A stretch of 64,000 bases of DNA from Picosynechococcus sp. PCC 7117 (lineage in GTDB: Bacteria; Cyanobacteriota; Cyanobacteriia; Cyanobacteriales; MRBY01), in assembly GCF_001693275.1 (NCBI RefSeq), contig NZ_CP016477.1, positions 2,170,001 to 2,234,000 on the forward strand, in the 5' to 3' direction. Both the position numbers and the translations under genes were made by a program. Positions 55,637-63,959 of this stretch are shown one piece after another. Each line of letters begins with the position of its first letter. The first letter of the stretch is position 1. The notes under the pieces are model-generated. The model was not told the origin of the DNA and did not search any database. It saw only the letters and a program-made list of their open reading frames with translations.

Positions 55637-56257
55637 ATGAAAAAATTATTTATGTTGTCATTAGCCTTACTAGAATTACTTGTGGCGAGCACTGCTGAAG
55701 CTGTCCCTCTTACTTCGGGACAAGTACCGAATGTCGTTCCACGCCACGCTTCTTCGCCTGTGCACTATAATCGCATCCAGCCACGAGGCTGGACGAGCCT
55801 AAGTCACTGGGGAGAGGCGATCGCAATCGGCACTGATGGATTCATTGAGATGAAAGACCTCAAGATGACTTGTGAAGTGGATGGTCAACGCCAAACTATT
55901 GTTAGTGGCCTGAGCAATGTTGGTGCTGGCCGCTACCTCATCGACCCTTGGTATGGAGGTGATAATCAAGGAGCGATTACGATTACTAAGACTCCGGAAG
56001 GTTATCTGAAAATCCCGGTCAAACAGGGACACATTTCTCACTGGTGGAGTAGCAAACGGCCCAGAATTATCAATGGCCGCAATTGCCGCGTCGAATCCAC
56101 CATCAAAGCAAGCCCAGGGGTCTATTTTTCAATTGGGGGCGATTGGTGGATCGATCAAAGTAGCGGTTGGGCCGGAGATATGGTTAATAATGTCTATATG
56201 GGAAGATCTTCCTGGTTCGACTACAATGGAGGTTGGCAGGAAGTAGTGTTTCAATAA
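55637..56257 (+). CDS. Exported orphan protein
   Basis: The 206-residue product has a signal peptide (MKKLFMLSLALLELLVASTAEA). The mature part has one HIP1-containing stretch, two Cys (LKMTCEVDG and GRNCRVES), and many Trp/Gly residues (SIGGDWWIDQ, GRSSWFDYNGG). This composition suits an extracellular beta-rich protein. ATG 55637 is preceded by AT-rich sequence and the signal starts there. I recognise no family. A hairpin terminator follows at 56278-56306. Confidence 0.65.
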   Translation: MKKLFMLSLALLELLVASTAEAVPLTSGQVPNVVPRHASSPVHYNRIQPRGWTSLSHWGEAIAIGTDGFIEMKDLKMTCEVDGQRQTIVSGLSNVGAGRYLIDPWYGGDNQGAITITKTPEGYLKIPVKQGHISHWWSSKRPRIINGRNCRVESTIKASPGVYFSIGGDWWIDQSSGWAGDMVNNVYMGRSSWFDYNGGWQEVVFQ

Positions 56258-56277
56258 GAAATAAAACTCTGTTCTCA

Positions 56278-56306
56278 GGAATGATTTAATTTGATTAAAT
56301 CATTCC
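56278..56306. terminator. Perfect hairpin after the exported orphan gene
   Basis: GGAATGATTTAA (56278-56289) pairs with TTAAATCATTCC (56295-56306) across a five-base loop. The stem is twelve perfect pairs. A clear T run is missing, so intrinsic termination is likely but not certain. Confidence 0.6.
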
Positions 56307-56452
56307 ATTGTCAAAAACAAAAACAATCTTAATTTTCACAAGCGTAAGAAAAAATATAAAACCCCATGAATTTTGTTCTATAGACTGAGTTTCGTCGACA
56401 AAAAAATATTTAAAAAACACAAACATCAAAGCCGTCTCCAGCACAAAAAACA

Positions 56453-57595
56453 ATGTTCTATTTAACCAAATTAGGTTGTCAAGAGTTTGAAAAAATAATC
56501 AATCAAACCATAAGCAAAAATCCAGAAGATATCAATAACAGAGAAGGTTTTTGTAATGATTTAGAAGAAAAGTTAAGAGAAGAGTTTGATATCAAAAAAG
56601 GAGCCAGCTCTTTTACCCTCAACAAATTTCTCTTCAATGGTGGTTACGTAAATGAGTATGTTGCAAAAGCGCTAGCTAAAAAATACAGTTTAGAGCTCAA
56701 GCAGCATTTCTTCCACAAACAAGACAGCTTAGATCTAAAGAATAATCCATTCGTCTTAAAGGTAGAAGAAGAAATCTATGATAATAATCCTTCAGAAGAA
56801 GATGTCAGAACAAAAGGGGAAATAAGAATCCTTTACGATGAAACAAAAGAAAGCAAAGAGGAGAAAATTTTTGCTGAAGATAGAATAGAGCTAATCAATA
56901 AATATGTTTGCATCAAACGGGATAATGTTTTAAGGAAGATGGAGAATGGCGAGATTCAAGAATTGTCATATGTCTCTATTATTTATCCTGGTAGCTACTA
57001 TGTCGAAAAAGCATGTAGTAAAGATGGTGCTGTCACTCTCCCCATCGACTTTGAAGCAGGAAAAGTTTTATTGGTGTCCGAATATCGTCATGTTCAACGT
57101 CATCGTCTAGAAAGAGTGACCATGACCGAAGTACCGAGAGGATTTCGAGAACCTCAGGATAAAAATTCTCGGAATACGTCAACAAGAGAAATGAGAGAAG
57201 AAACACCTACAAAGTCAGAAACAATTAAAGAAGAAGACCTAATTTTTTTAAAAAAAGTTGTTCCAGATAGTGGAAAATTATGTGACACAGTCGATCTTTA
57301 TTTGCTTGAAACCAGCCAAGAAAATATTGATAATAATCAAACAATTTTGCGGGTTAGTATTCTGGATTGTTTTTGGGTAGATATTGAAAAATTTTATGCA
57401 TCCATTGTAAATAAAAAACCGATTAAAATAGACAGTTACTTTGCAGAACAAAAACAGGAAATTGATTTATATATAGAATGCTCTTTTACGATTCAAGTTG
57501 CTTTCTTGGCATTGCCAGAAATTTTCAAAAAGCTCTATGACTTAAATAAACGTGATTTAATAACGGGACTTCGTTTGGTCTTGGGATTAAGGTAA
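56453..57595 (+). CDS. Nudix-domain protein with N-terminal HTH-like region
   Basis: The 380-residue product is AT-rich in codon use. Residues about 38-85 look like a helix-turn-helix (SSFTLNKFLFNGGYVNEYVAKALAKKY), a pattern reminiscent of N-terminal recognition domains on cyanobacterial signalling NTPases. A charged linker follows. Residues about 150-330 resemble an ADP-ribose-pyrophosphatase-type Nudix domain: EYRHVQRHRLERVTMTEVPRGF leads into a Nudix-box-like stretch ending REMREET (about 228-251). The box has one extra residue and lacks the usual Gly after the Glu pair. Both domain calls are by eye. The substrate is unknown. Context is an AT-rich accessory patch. Confidence 0.65.
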   Translation: MFYLTKLGCQEFEKIINQTISKNPEDINNREGFCNDLEEKLREEFDIKKGASSFTLNKFLFNGGYVNEYVAKALAKKYSLELKQHFFHKQDSLDLKNNPFVLKVEEEIYDNNPSEEDVRTKGEIRILYDETKESKEEKIFAEDRIELINKYVCIKRDNVLRKMENGEIQELSYVSIIYPGSYYVEKACSKDGAVTLPIDFEAGKVLLVSEYRHVQRHRLERVTMTEVPRGFREPQDKNSRNTSTREMREETPTKSETIKEEDLIFLKKVVPDSGKLCDTVDLYLLETSQENIDNNQTILRVSILDCFWVDIEKFYASIVNKKPIKIDSYFAEQKQEIDLYIECSFTIQVAFLALPEIFKKLYDLNKRDLITGLRLVLGLR

Positions 57596-57655
57596 ACTCT
57601 GTTATGTTTACAAGTTCAGATTTCTGGAAGCTATGATCCAATGGCGATCGCCTAA

Positions 57656-58240
57656 TTATTCACTATTCTCCGCCGCTAGAATTACATCAGCATAAATATC
57701 CGCCACTGCCCACTCAAATTCAATACTGGGAATCACCAGCGTATCGTCAACACCAAAATCTCGATACCCCCACATTTCTCCCGTTTGCCGTTGATAAAGT
57801 TCTACATAAATATGCTCAGAATCAAGCAAAATATATTCCTCTAGGCTGGGAATTTGTCGATAATATTTCAACTTTTCTTTGCTGTCATAACTTGAAGTGC
57901 TGGGCGATAAAACTTCAACAATTACTTTCGGATACTGAATCCATTTACGGGCTTTGAGATCTTCCGGATGACAACTGACCACCAGATCCGGATAAAAATA
58001 ACGCCGATTCGCTTTGCCTTGCACTTTCACATCAGATACATTTACTCGGCAACCTCGCTTTTTCAAATGAGGCCGTAAGAGGCTATAAAAATTGAGTGCA
58101 ATATCATTATGGGGTAAAGTACCTCCGGTCATTGCAATAACTTCACCATCAATATATTCATAGCGAAGTTCCTGCCGTTCTTCCCACTGGAGATATGCCG
58201 CAGCAGTCATTTTTTCTGGAAACTTAGGTGTTGCAATCAT
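57656..58240 (-). CDS. Uma2-family endonuclease-like protein (DUF820)
   Basis: The 194-residue product is a typical cyanobacterial DUF820/Uma2 protein. It has YLQWEERQELRYEYIDGEVIAMTGG, the PD-(D/E)XK-like core FYPDLVVSCHPEDL and VIVEVLSPSTSSYDSKEKLKYYRQIPSLEEYILLD. These occur in large paralogue sets in cyanobacteria and are thought to be nuclease-like; their role is not established. ATG 58240 is preceded by AGGAAAATAACG. It is a normal-length, intact copy. Confidence 0.9.
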   Translation of the reverse strand: MIATPKFPEKMTAAAYLQWEERQELRYEYIDGEVIAMTGGTLPHNDIALNFYSLLRPHLKKRGCRVNVSDVKVQGKANRRYFYPDLVVSCHPEDLKARKWIQYPKVIVEVLSPSTSSYDSKEKLKYYRQIPSLEEYILLDSEHIYVELYQRQTGEMWGYRDFGVDDTLVIPSIEFEWAVADIYADVILAAENSE

Positions 58241-58281
58241 CGTTATTTTCCTCATTCTAAGCTGAGTCACTTAGTGAAAAA

Positions 58282-58863
58282 CTAGCGGCCCATTTTTTGC
58301 TTCATTTGCCGAATTTGTTCGTCCATTTCCCACTTTTGGAACTGGGCTTCGAGGGGATCGGTGGCACTGTTGTAGGTTTGGCGATCGCCACTGGTACCAC
58401 TAAAACTCTCCCAACTGCTGGTGTAGGCATCCTCCACCTTTTGAGACGCTTGCAGTTCATCCATTTTTTGCTTCACTTCCTGGCGTTTCTGCTGGAGCTG
58501 CACCAAAAGAGACTGGGCCTGTTCAATGCGTTTTTTGGTGCCTTGCATTTTGCCCCAGAGTTGATTCCCCTGGCGGAGGAGGGCCGCTTCCCTGGCCTTG
58601 GCGGCGCTGGCGAGATCCGGTCTCCGACCCGCTTCGGCCTGTTGTACCCGCTGGTGCCAATGTTGGATATCCTGGGCCACCTGGGCGATCTGTTGCTCCA
58701 CCTGGGTCAGTTGCCGTTGTAGATCCTGGGTGAGGCGGTTGGCTTCTCGTTCTTGTTCTTGGAGTTGCTCGGCGATCGCCTGGAGTTCTAACTGGGGATG
58801 TGCCTTGAGAAATTCCTCTAATCGCGTCTCAAAAAACTGCCCAACTTCGCTAAAAAGACCCAT
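58282..58863 (-). CDS. Coiled-coil protein (TIGR04376-like)
   Basis: The 193-residue product begins MGLFSEVGQFFETRLEEFLKAHP. It is nearly all heptad-rich coiled coil, ending in FQKWEMDEQIRQMKQKMG. It recalls a cyanobacterial family annotated TIGR04376 and has a PspA-like feel, but lacks clear PspA signatures. Its function is unknown. It is transcribed just upstream of the Uma2 gene on the same strand and divergently from tRNA-Ser. Confidence 0.8.
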   Translation of the reverse strand: MGLFSEVGQFFETRLEEFLKAHPQLELQAIAEQLQEQEREANRLTQDLQRQLTQVEQQIAQVAQDIQHWHQRVQQAEAGRRPDLASAAKAREAALLRQGNQLWGKMQGTKKRIEQAQSLLVQLQQKRQEVKQKMDELQASQKVEDAYTSSWESFSGTSGDRQTYNSATDPLEAQFQKWEMDEQIRQMKQKMGR

Positions 58864-58943
58864 AATTCCGCCGTTTTCACAATTGCTGACTTTAGGTTAG
58901 CTTTTTTTAGGGAGGTCTGCTACAATCATTTATCGTCACGCCA

Positions 58944-59032
58944 GGAGAGATGGCTGAGTGGTCGAAAGCAGCACATTGCTAATGTGCCGAGTCGTGTACG
59001 CGGCTCCGAGGGTTCGAATCCCTCTCTCTCCG
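58944..59032 (+). tRNA. tRNA-Ser (anticodon GCU)
   Basis: An 89-nt class II tRNA. The acceptor stem is GGAGAGA/TCTCTCC, the anticodon loop ATTGCTAA reads GCT, and there is a long variable arm. The T stem is GAGGG/CCCTC. The CCA end is not encoded. Confidence 0.95.
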
Positions 59033-59247
59033 TACCAAAATCAACTAGATATATTCCCCTGTATTTCCCGCAACTCCCTACGATTGACGGGATTTTTTAG
59101 TATTTACCCGGTGCCTTGGGCTTTCAGAAGAAATGTGTGGAGTTCTATCGATTTATAAATTCCCCAGGGGCGATCGCCAGAAAATCAAAGGGAATTCGCT
59201 ATTTATTAAAGACAGATCATCCCGTTGTCCGTTGAAGGATTTTTCCC

Positions 59248-61812
59248 ATGAAACCGACCCACAAGTTTCAGGTCAAAGCCGTTTTACCCCCTGTCCTGGA
59301 ACCCCTACGCCGCCTCGCCCATAACATCCACTGGGATTGGAATGTCGCCGCAAAAAGTCTCTTTGTTCGCCTCGATCCAGACCTATGGCAGCAGACGAGC
59401 CACAATCCGGTGGCGATGTTGGGTCGCGTTGACCAAGCCCGCCTCGATGAACTAGCCAAGGATGATGGTTTTATCGCCCACATGGAACGGGCCATTGAAC
59501 AGCTCGATGACTACCTCCAACAACACACTTGGTACCACAAAGCACGGGGCGAAACCAAAGGCAAAGAATGCTATGCCTATTTCTGTGCGGAGTATGGCCT
59601 CAGCTACTGCCTGCCGATCTATTCCGGGGGGTTGGGGATTCTTGCGGGGGATCACCTCAAATCCGCCAGTGATCTCGGTTTACCCCTAGTGGCCGTTGGT
59701 TTACTGTACCAGGAGGGGTATTTCGCCCAGTATCTCAACCATGACGGCTGGCAACAGGAAGAATATCCGATCAATGATTTCTACAATATGCCCCTCCATT
59801 TAGAAAAAGATGACCAGGGAAATGAACTGATCATTGAGGTGGAATTTCCGGGGCGGATGATCTACGCACGGGTTTGGCGCATCGATGTGGGGACGGTGCC
59901 CCTCTATATGTTAGATACCAACATTGAGCAGAATACCAACCCCTATGACCATGACATTACCGATGAACTGTATGGAGGCGATCGCGATCTCCGGCTCCAC
60001 CAAGAGATCCTCCTGGGTATCGGCGGCGTGCGCATGCTCGAAAAACTAGGCTACAAACCGACGGTCTATCACATGAACGAAGGCCACAGCGCCTTTTTGA
60101 TCCTGGAGCGTATCCGCAAACTCATGCAAGAGCAGGGCTTAACCTTCCGCCATGCCCAACAGTTTGCCCTCTCGACCCAAATGTTTACGACCCATACCCC
60201 GGTTTCTGCTGGGTTTGATCTCTTTTCCCCGGAGCAAACCCTGCATTATGTGGGTCACTATGCCGAAAAATTTGGCCTCTCCCCAGACCGCTTCCTGGGC
60301 CTGGGTCGGGAAAATACTGGGGATCTAGAAGCGCCCTTTAATATGGCGATCTTTGCCCTCAAACACAGTGCTTTTATCAATGGTGTGAGTCAACTCCATG
60401 GCCAAGTTTCCCGGGAAATGTTCCATAGCTTGTGGCCTGATTTTCCCCGCGACGAAGTGGGGATTACCTCGATCACGAATGGTGTCCATGCCCGCAGCGT
60501 CACCGCCCCCGCCACCCAAGATCTCTACGACCGCTACCTTGCCCCCACCTGGGATGAAGCCCCCGCCGAAAGCCATATCTGGGAAAAAGTGAGCACCATT
60601 CCCAACGAAGAACTGTGGCGTAACCACGAGCGTCAACGCTCCGATTTGGTTGTCTATATTCGACAGCACCTCGCCAAGCAACTGCAAAAACAAGGGGCCA
60701 CTGAAGCGGCGATCGCCAAAGCCCGCCAGGTACTCAAGCCCAACCTCCTGACCATTGGCTTTGCCCGTCGCTTTGCCACCTACAAACGGGCTAACCTCTT
60801 TTTGTATGACATTGAACGCATTAAAAAAATTATCCTCGGCAATCCAGAGCGTCAAGTGCAATTTGTCATTGCCGGGAAAGCCCACCCAAAAGATATTCCG
60901 GGGAAAGAACTAATCCGCAACATCATCCATACCGTCCAGGAAGAAGGCCTCGAAGATTACGTCGTCTTTTTACCCAATTACAATATTCACATTGCCCGCA
61001 AAATGGTGTCTGGGTGCGATGTGTGGCTTAATACCCCCCGACGACCCCGGGAAGCGTCTGGTACTTCCGGGATGAAAGCGGCGATGAATGGCTTGCCGAA
61101 TTTAAGCGTCCTTGATGGTTGGTGGGATGAGGCCGACTACACTCGCACCGGTTGGGCGATCGGCCACGGGGAAATTTACGATGATCAAGATTACCAAGAC
61201 CGGGTAGAAGCCAGTGCCCTATATGAACTGCTAGAAAAAGAAATTGTGCCCTTATTCTATACGCGCAACAGTTTCGATGTCCCCGAAGGTTGGGTCAATA
61301 AAATGAAGGAGGCCATTCGCCTCAATTGCCCCATGTTTAATACATCGCGGATGCTCCGGGACTATGCCCAGAAGGCTTATTTTAAATTGAGCGATCGCCA
61401 TTTTGAACTCAGCGACAATCACTACCAAGCCGTCCAAGAACTCGCCGATTGGAAATCCCAACTCTTTAAAGCCTGGTACAATATCCGCGTCGAAGCCTTT
61501 GATGTCGGGGAGTCCGCCGAAATCGACATTCAACAGCCCGTTCATGTTAAAGCAATCCTCGATCTCGCGGCCCTGACCCCAGACGATCTGGCTGTGCAAA
61601 TTTACCTCGGCACTATCAATGACCAGGACGAACTCATTAACGGCGAAAGTTACGCTATGACCTTCCAGGGCCTGACCACCGATCAAAAAGCAATCTACCA
61701 AGGCGTCGTGCAATACAAAAAAAGTGGCTACCAAGGCATGGCCCTACGCATCCTCCCCCACCACCCTCACCTAGATGATGCCACCGAACCCCGGCTCATC
61801 CGTTGGGCCTAG
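59248..61812 (+). CDS. glgP: Alpha-glucan (glycogen) phosphorylase, GT35
   Basis: The enzyme releases glucose-1-phosphate from glycogen. The 854-residue product begins with the DUF3417-type N-terminus (LEPLRRLAHNIHWDWN). The central catalytic part includes ADHLKSASDLGLPLVAVGLLY and FTTHTPVSAGFD, and the PLP-binding region is REASGTSGMKAAMNGLPNLSVLDGWWDE, split here for length. This is the alpha-glucan phosphorylase subgroup (TIGR02094 type). Cyanobacteria often have two glgP copies. AAGGA precedes the ATG. Confidence 0.95.
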   Translation: MKPTHKFQVKAVLPPVLEPLRRLAHNIHWDWNVAAKSLFVRLDPDLWQQTSHNPVAMLGRVDQARLDELAKDDGFIAHMERAIEQLDDYLQQHTWYHKARGETKGKECYAYFCAEYGLSYCLPIYSGGLGILAGDHLKSASDLGLPLVAVGLLYQEGYFAQYLNHDGWQQEEYPINDFYNMPLHLEKDDQGNELIIEVEFPGRMIYARVWRIDVGTVPLYMLDTNIEQNTNPYDHDITDELYGGDRDLRLHQEILLGIGGVRMLEKLGYKPTVYHMNEGHSAFLILERIRKLMQEQGLTFRHAQQFALSTQMFTTHTPVSAGFDLFSPEQTLHYVGHYAEKFGLSPDRFLGLGRENTGDLEAPFNMAIFALKHSAFINGVSQLHGQVSREMFHSLWPDFPRDEVGITSITNGVHARSVTAPATQDLYDRYLAPTWDEAPAESHIWEKVSTIPNEELWRNHERQRSDLVVYIRQHLAKQLQKQGATEAAIAKARQVLKPNLLTIGFARRFATYKRANLFLYDIERIKKIILGNPERQVQFVIAGKAHPKDIPGKELIRNIIHTVQEEGLEDYVVFLPNYNIHIARKMVSGCDVWLNTPRRPREASGTSGMKAAMNGLPNLSVLDGWWDEADYTRTGWAIGHGEIYDDQDYQDRVEASALYELLEKEIVPLFYTRNSFDVPEGWVNKMKEAIRLNCPMFNTSRMLRDYAQKAYFKLSDRHFELSDNHYQAVQELADWKSQLFKAWYNIRVEAFDVGESAEIDIQQPVHVKAILDLAALTPDDLAVQIYLGTINDQDELINGESYAMTFQGLTTDQKAIYQGVVQYKKSGYQGMALRILPHHPHLDDATEPRLIRWA

Positions 61813-61992
61813 GACAAACCGTCCAAGAGACGATGCCAATGGCAATTTACCCCTATACTGGGGAAGAACTTTCCCTGAGAGAGTTTACGTTTCTTAAAAT
61901 TATCGGGCAATCATTAAAGCCCGAATGCCTTGTGAGACAATAGTCTAAGCTATTAAACTAAGCAAGAATCCATTTATTAAAACAGCAATAAT

Positions 61993-62478
61993 ATGAGCGT
62001 CGTTAGTCAAGTTATCCTGAGAGCCGATGACGAACTCCGCTATCCCAGCAGCGGTGAACTCTCGGGGATTAAAAACTTTTTAGCCACTGGGGCGGTACGG
62101 ATCCGCATTGCGGAGGCCCTTGCCGACAACGAAAAGAAAATCGTTGACCAAGCCCAAAAGCAACTGTTTAGCATCCACCCAGAATATCGAACCTCGGGCG
62201 GGAATGCAGCCACCACGAAGCAATATAACCAATGTCTGCGGGACTACGGTTGGTACCTACGTCTGGTCACCTACGGTATCCTCGCTGGCGACAAAGATCC
62301 CATTGAAAGGATTGGTTTAATCGGGGTGAAGGAAATGTACAACGCCCTCGGTGTACCGGTGCCTGGGATGGTTGATGCGATTCGCTGCCTCAAGGATGCC
62401 GCCCTTGGTGTGCTTGATTCAGAGGAAGCAAGAATTGCTGCTCCTTATTTTGACTTCATTACCCAAGCAATGTCCTAG
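61993..62478 (+). CDS. apcD: Allophycocyanin B alpha subunit (ApcD)
   Basis: ApcD is a red-shifted terminal emitter of the phycobilisome core and directs energy to photosystem I. The 161-residue product has the chromophore Cys81 in [12 protein letters not shown] and the overall pattern of ApcD rather than ApcA, for example the start [18 protein letters not shown] and [19 protein letters not shown]. There is no adjacent apcA, apcB or apcE. A terminator follows at 62529-62558. Confidence 0.9.
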   Translation: MSVVSQVILRADDELRYPSSGELSGIKNFLATGAVRIRIAEALADNEKKIVDQAQKQLFSIHPEYRTSGGNAATTKQYNQCLRDYGWYLRLVTYGILAGDKDPIERIGLIGVKEMYNALGVPVPGMVDAIRCLKDAALGVLDSEEARIAAPYFDFITQAMS

Positions 62479-62528
62479 GGTTGAGTTCTGGGATTGCGGT
62501 CTAATTCAATTCAATTATTCCGTCAGGG

Positions 62529-62558
62529 ATCAGGGTTGTTTGCGCACCCTGATTTTTT
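62529..62558 (+). terminator. Terminator of apcD
   Basis: ATCAGGGT (62529-62536) pairs with ACCCTGAT (62546-62553) and is followed by TTTTT. The stem is perfect. Confidence 0.88.
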
Positions 62559-62581
62559 ATTGCTTTCGAGCCACCCCTCTG

Positions 62582-62713
62582 CTCCCTTCAAGGGGAGAAT
62601 GGCATCCTCCGGCCTGACGGCCACCTCCCTCAAGGGAGAATTCCTTCCGGCTTTCGGGCAGTTTCCCCAGGGAATTACCCCTTCCGGCTTTCAGCCACCT
62701 TCCCCAGGGAAGG
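62582..62713. repeat. Tandem C-rich inverted-motif repeats
   Basis: Four imperfect units of about 37-40 bases alternate short palindromes (CTCCCTTCAAGGGGAG, CTCCCTCAAGGGAG, TTCCCCAGGGAA twice) with spacers containing CCTCCGGCCTGACGG or CCTTCCGGCTTTC. The pattern is like REP/MITE-type interspersed repeats seen in many bacteria. It has no coding potential worth listing. Confidence 0.8.
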
Positions 62714-62768
62714 ATGGTTGTTGGGTATCCTAGCAATTGACAGATTTGTCCGTGGGTAAAGAATAGAG

Positions 62769-63314
62769 ATGACAGCATCACGAACCCAAGATTATGGTTT
62801 TCCTTGGATTTCCTTGGGACTTTTTTGTTTGGCCTATGGGGTGTTTGGTTGGCTGGTGGGGGAAATGATTCCCGCGTGGCAGGCATGGCTCTTAGGGCAT
62901 CAGACATGGTTTTTCTGGCCTATTGATCAGGCGATCGCCTTGAAGATGGCCTGGGGATTTGGCGGGGGACTCGTGCTGCTTTTGATGGTGGTCTTAGTGG
63001 CTCCCCTACGAATCATGCAATTGTTATTTGGGACTTGGTTGCGCTCCGATGCCAAGGCCTTTACGTCGGTCTTAGCCTGGGCCTTTGCGGCGGTCTTGAT
63101 TATTTGTTGGCTAGAGCAATTTGTCCGCTTTTTTGTGTTGCTTTCAGCGGGGATTTTGTGTCACTTAGATTTACAGATTCGCGGTTATCGGGTGTGGCAG
63201 GTGTTCCTCATTCTCAGTGGGATGGGCCTGGGGAGTTTTGCCTTGGGGGGATATTTATTTTCTCAGTTTCAAATTGAGATCGCCCAATTCTGGTCTATTT
63301 TCCAAGCCGCTTAG
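62769..63314 (+). CDS. Hypothetical integral membrane protein
   Basis: The 181-residue product has four or five hydrophobic helices (about 12-32, 55-80, 93-120, 122-140, 143-165) joined by short loops with WLRSDAKAF and QIRGYRVWQ. It has no signal peptide and no recognisable family motif. It lies after the apcD repeats and is convergent with the repeat-containing hypothetical. It is probably a cyanobacterial conserved membrane protein. Confidence 0.7.
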   Translation: MTASRTQDYGFPWISLGLFCLAYGVFGWLVGEMIPAWQAWLLGHQTWFFWPIDQAIALKMAWGFGGGLVLLLMVVLVAPLRIMQLLFGTWLRSDAKAFTSVLAWAFAAVLIICWLEQFVRFFVLLSAGILCHLDLQIRGYRVWQVFLILSGMGLGSFALGGYLFSQFQIEIAQFWSIFQAA

Positions 63315-63315
63315 A

Positions 63316-63402
63316 TATTTTCCCTGGGAAGTCAATTTTTTATTTGCGACCTTTCTCCAGGGAAGAGATCTCTCTATCCTATGGCATCTCCCCAAGGGGA
63401 AA
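63316..63402. repeat. Further copies of the short palindromic repeat
   Basis: TTCCCTGGGAA (about 63318), CTCCAGGGAAG (about 63355) and CTCCCCAAGGGGA (about 63388) recur at 35-38-base spacing between two convergent genes. They resemble the units at 62582-62713. Confidence 0.65.
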
Positions 63403-63407
63403 TTGGT

Positions 63408-63959
63408 TTAGGCTTGGGCAAGAATCGGCGGAATGCAGGGTTTGCCGCTGGGGGTGGCGAGGCTGGGGCTTGAGGTTTCGGTGCGACAGTGAATTTCGGC
63501 AGCGAGAATTGGGGGTTCAAAGGAGGCGATCGCCGCTTCAACGGTTTGGAAAGTCACCCCTTGGGCGAGAATTGGCGGAATGCAGGGTTTGCCACTGGGG
63601 CTACTCACCAAGACGGGGGTCGAGTCCGTGCGGGGTTGGATGGTGGCGGCCAGGATCGGCGGTTCTAGGGTATCCGGGACGGTGTGATCCTTCAGGCTTG
63701 CTGTTTCTGCTGGGGCCGGATTTTTTGCCGCTGCAAGTTGCGTTTCCAGGGTGGCAATTTTGCCTTGATACTCTTGCTGTAAGGTGGCGATCGCCTCCCG
63801 CAACCGTTGCTCATGGTTGGTTTCGCTGGTTTGTAGATCCCGTCGCAGTTGACTCAGTTCTGTTTCTAAAGTGCCCAGCCGATTCAGGTCATCTTTTTTG
63901 ACGAGGTAAAACGCCCCCGCACCAACACCACAACCAATCACAAAGGGAATAATCCACAT
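63408..63959 (-). CDS. Membrane-anchored coiled-coil protein with duplicated C-terminal motif
   Basis: The 183-residue product has an N-terminal hydrophobic segment (about 2-20), a coiled coil (about 26-80) and a Pro/Ala-rich linker. A roughly 35-residue unit then occurs twice (99-133 and 148-182). Each unit starts EPPILAA and ends SGKPCIPPILAQ. The two Cys, one per unit, lie in identical contexts. No known domain is recognised. The ATG at 63959 lies near the right edge of the window, so the promoter is partly unseen. Confidence 0.72.
   Translation of the reverse strand: MWIIPFVIGCGVGAGAFYLVKKDDLNRLGTLETELSQLRRDLQTSETNHEQRLREAIATLQQEYQGKIATLETQLAAAKNPAPAETASLKDHTVPDTLEPPILAATIQPRTDSTPVLVSSPSGKPCIPPILAQGVTFQTVEAAIASFEPPILAAEIHCRTETSSPSLATPSGKPCIPPILAQA

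Noticed and set aside
62582-62713. Possible CRISPR array because of regularly spaced repeats
   Set aside because: Only four imperfect units, with related spacers and palindromic repeats, and no cas genes nearby.
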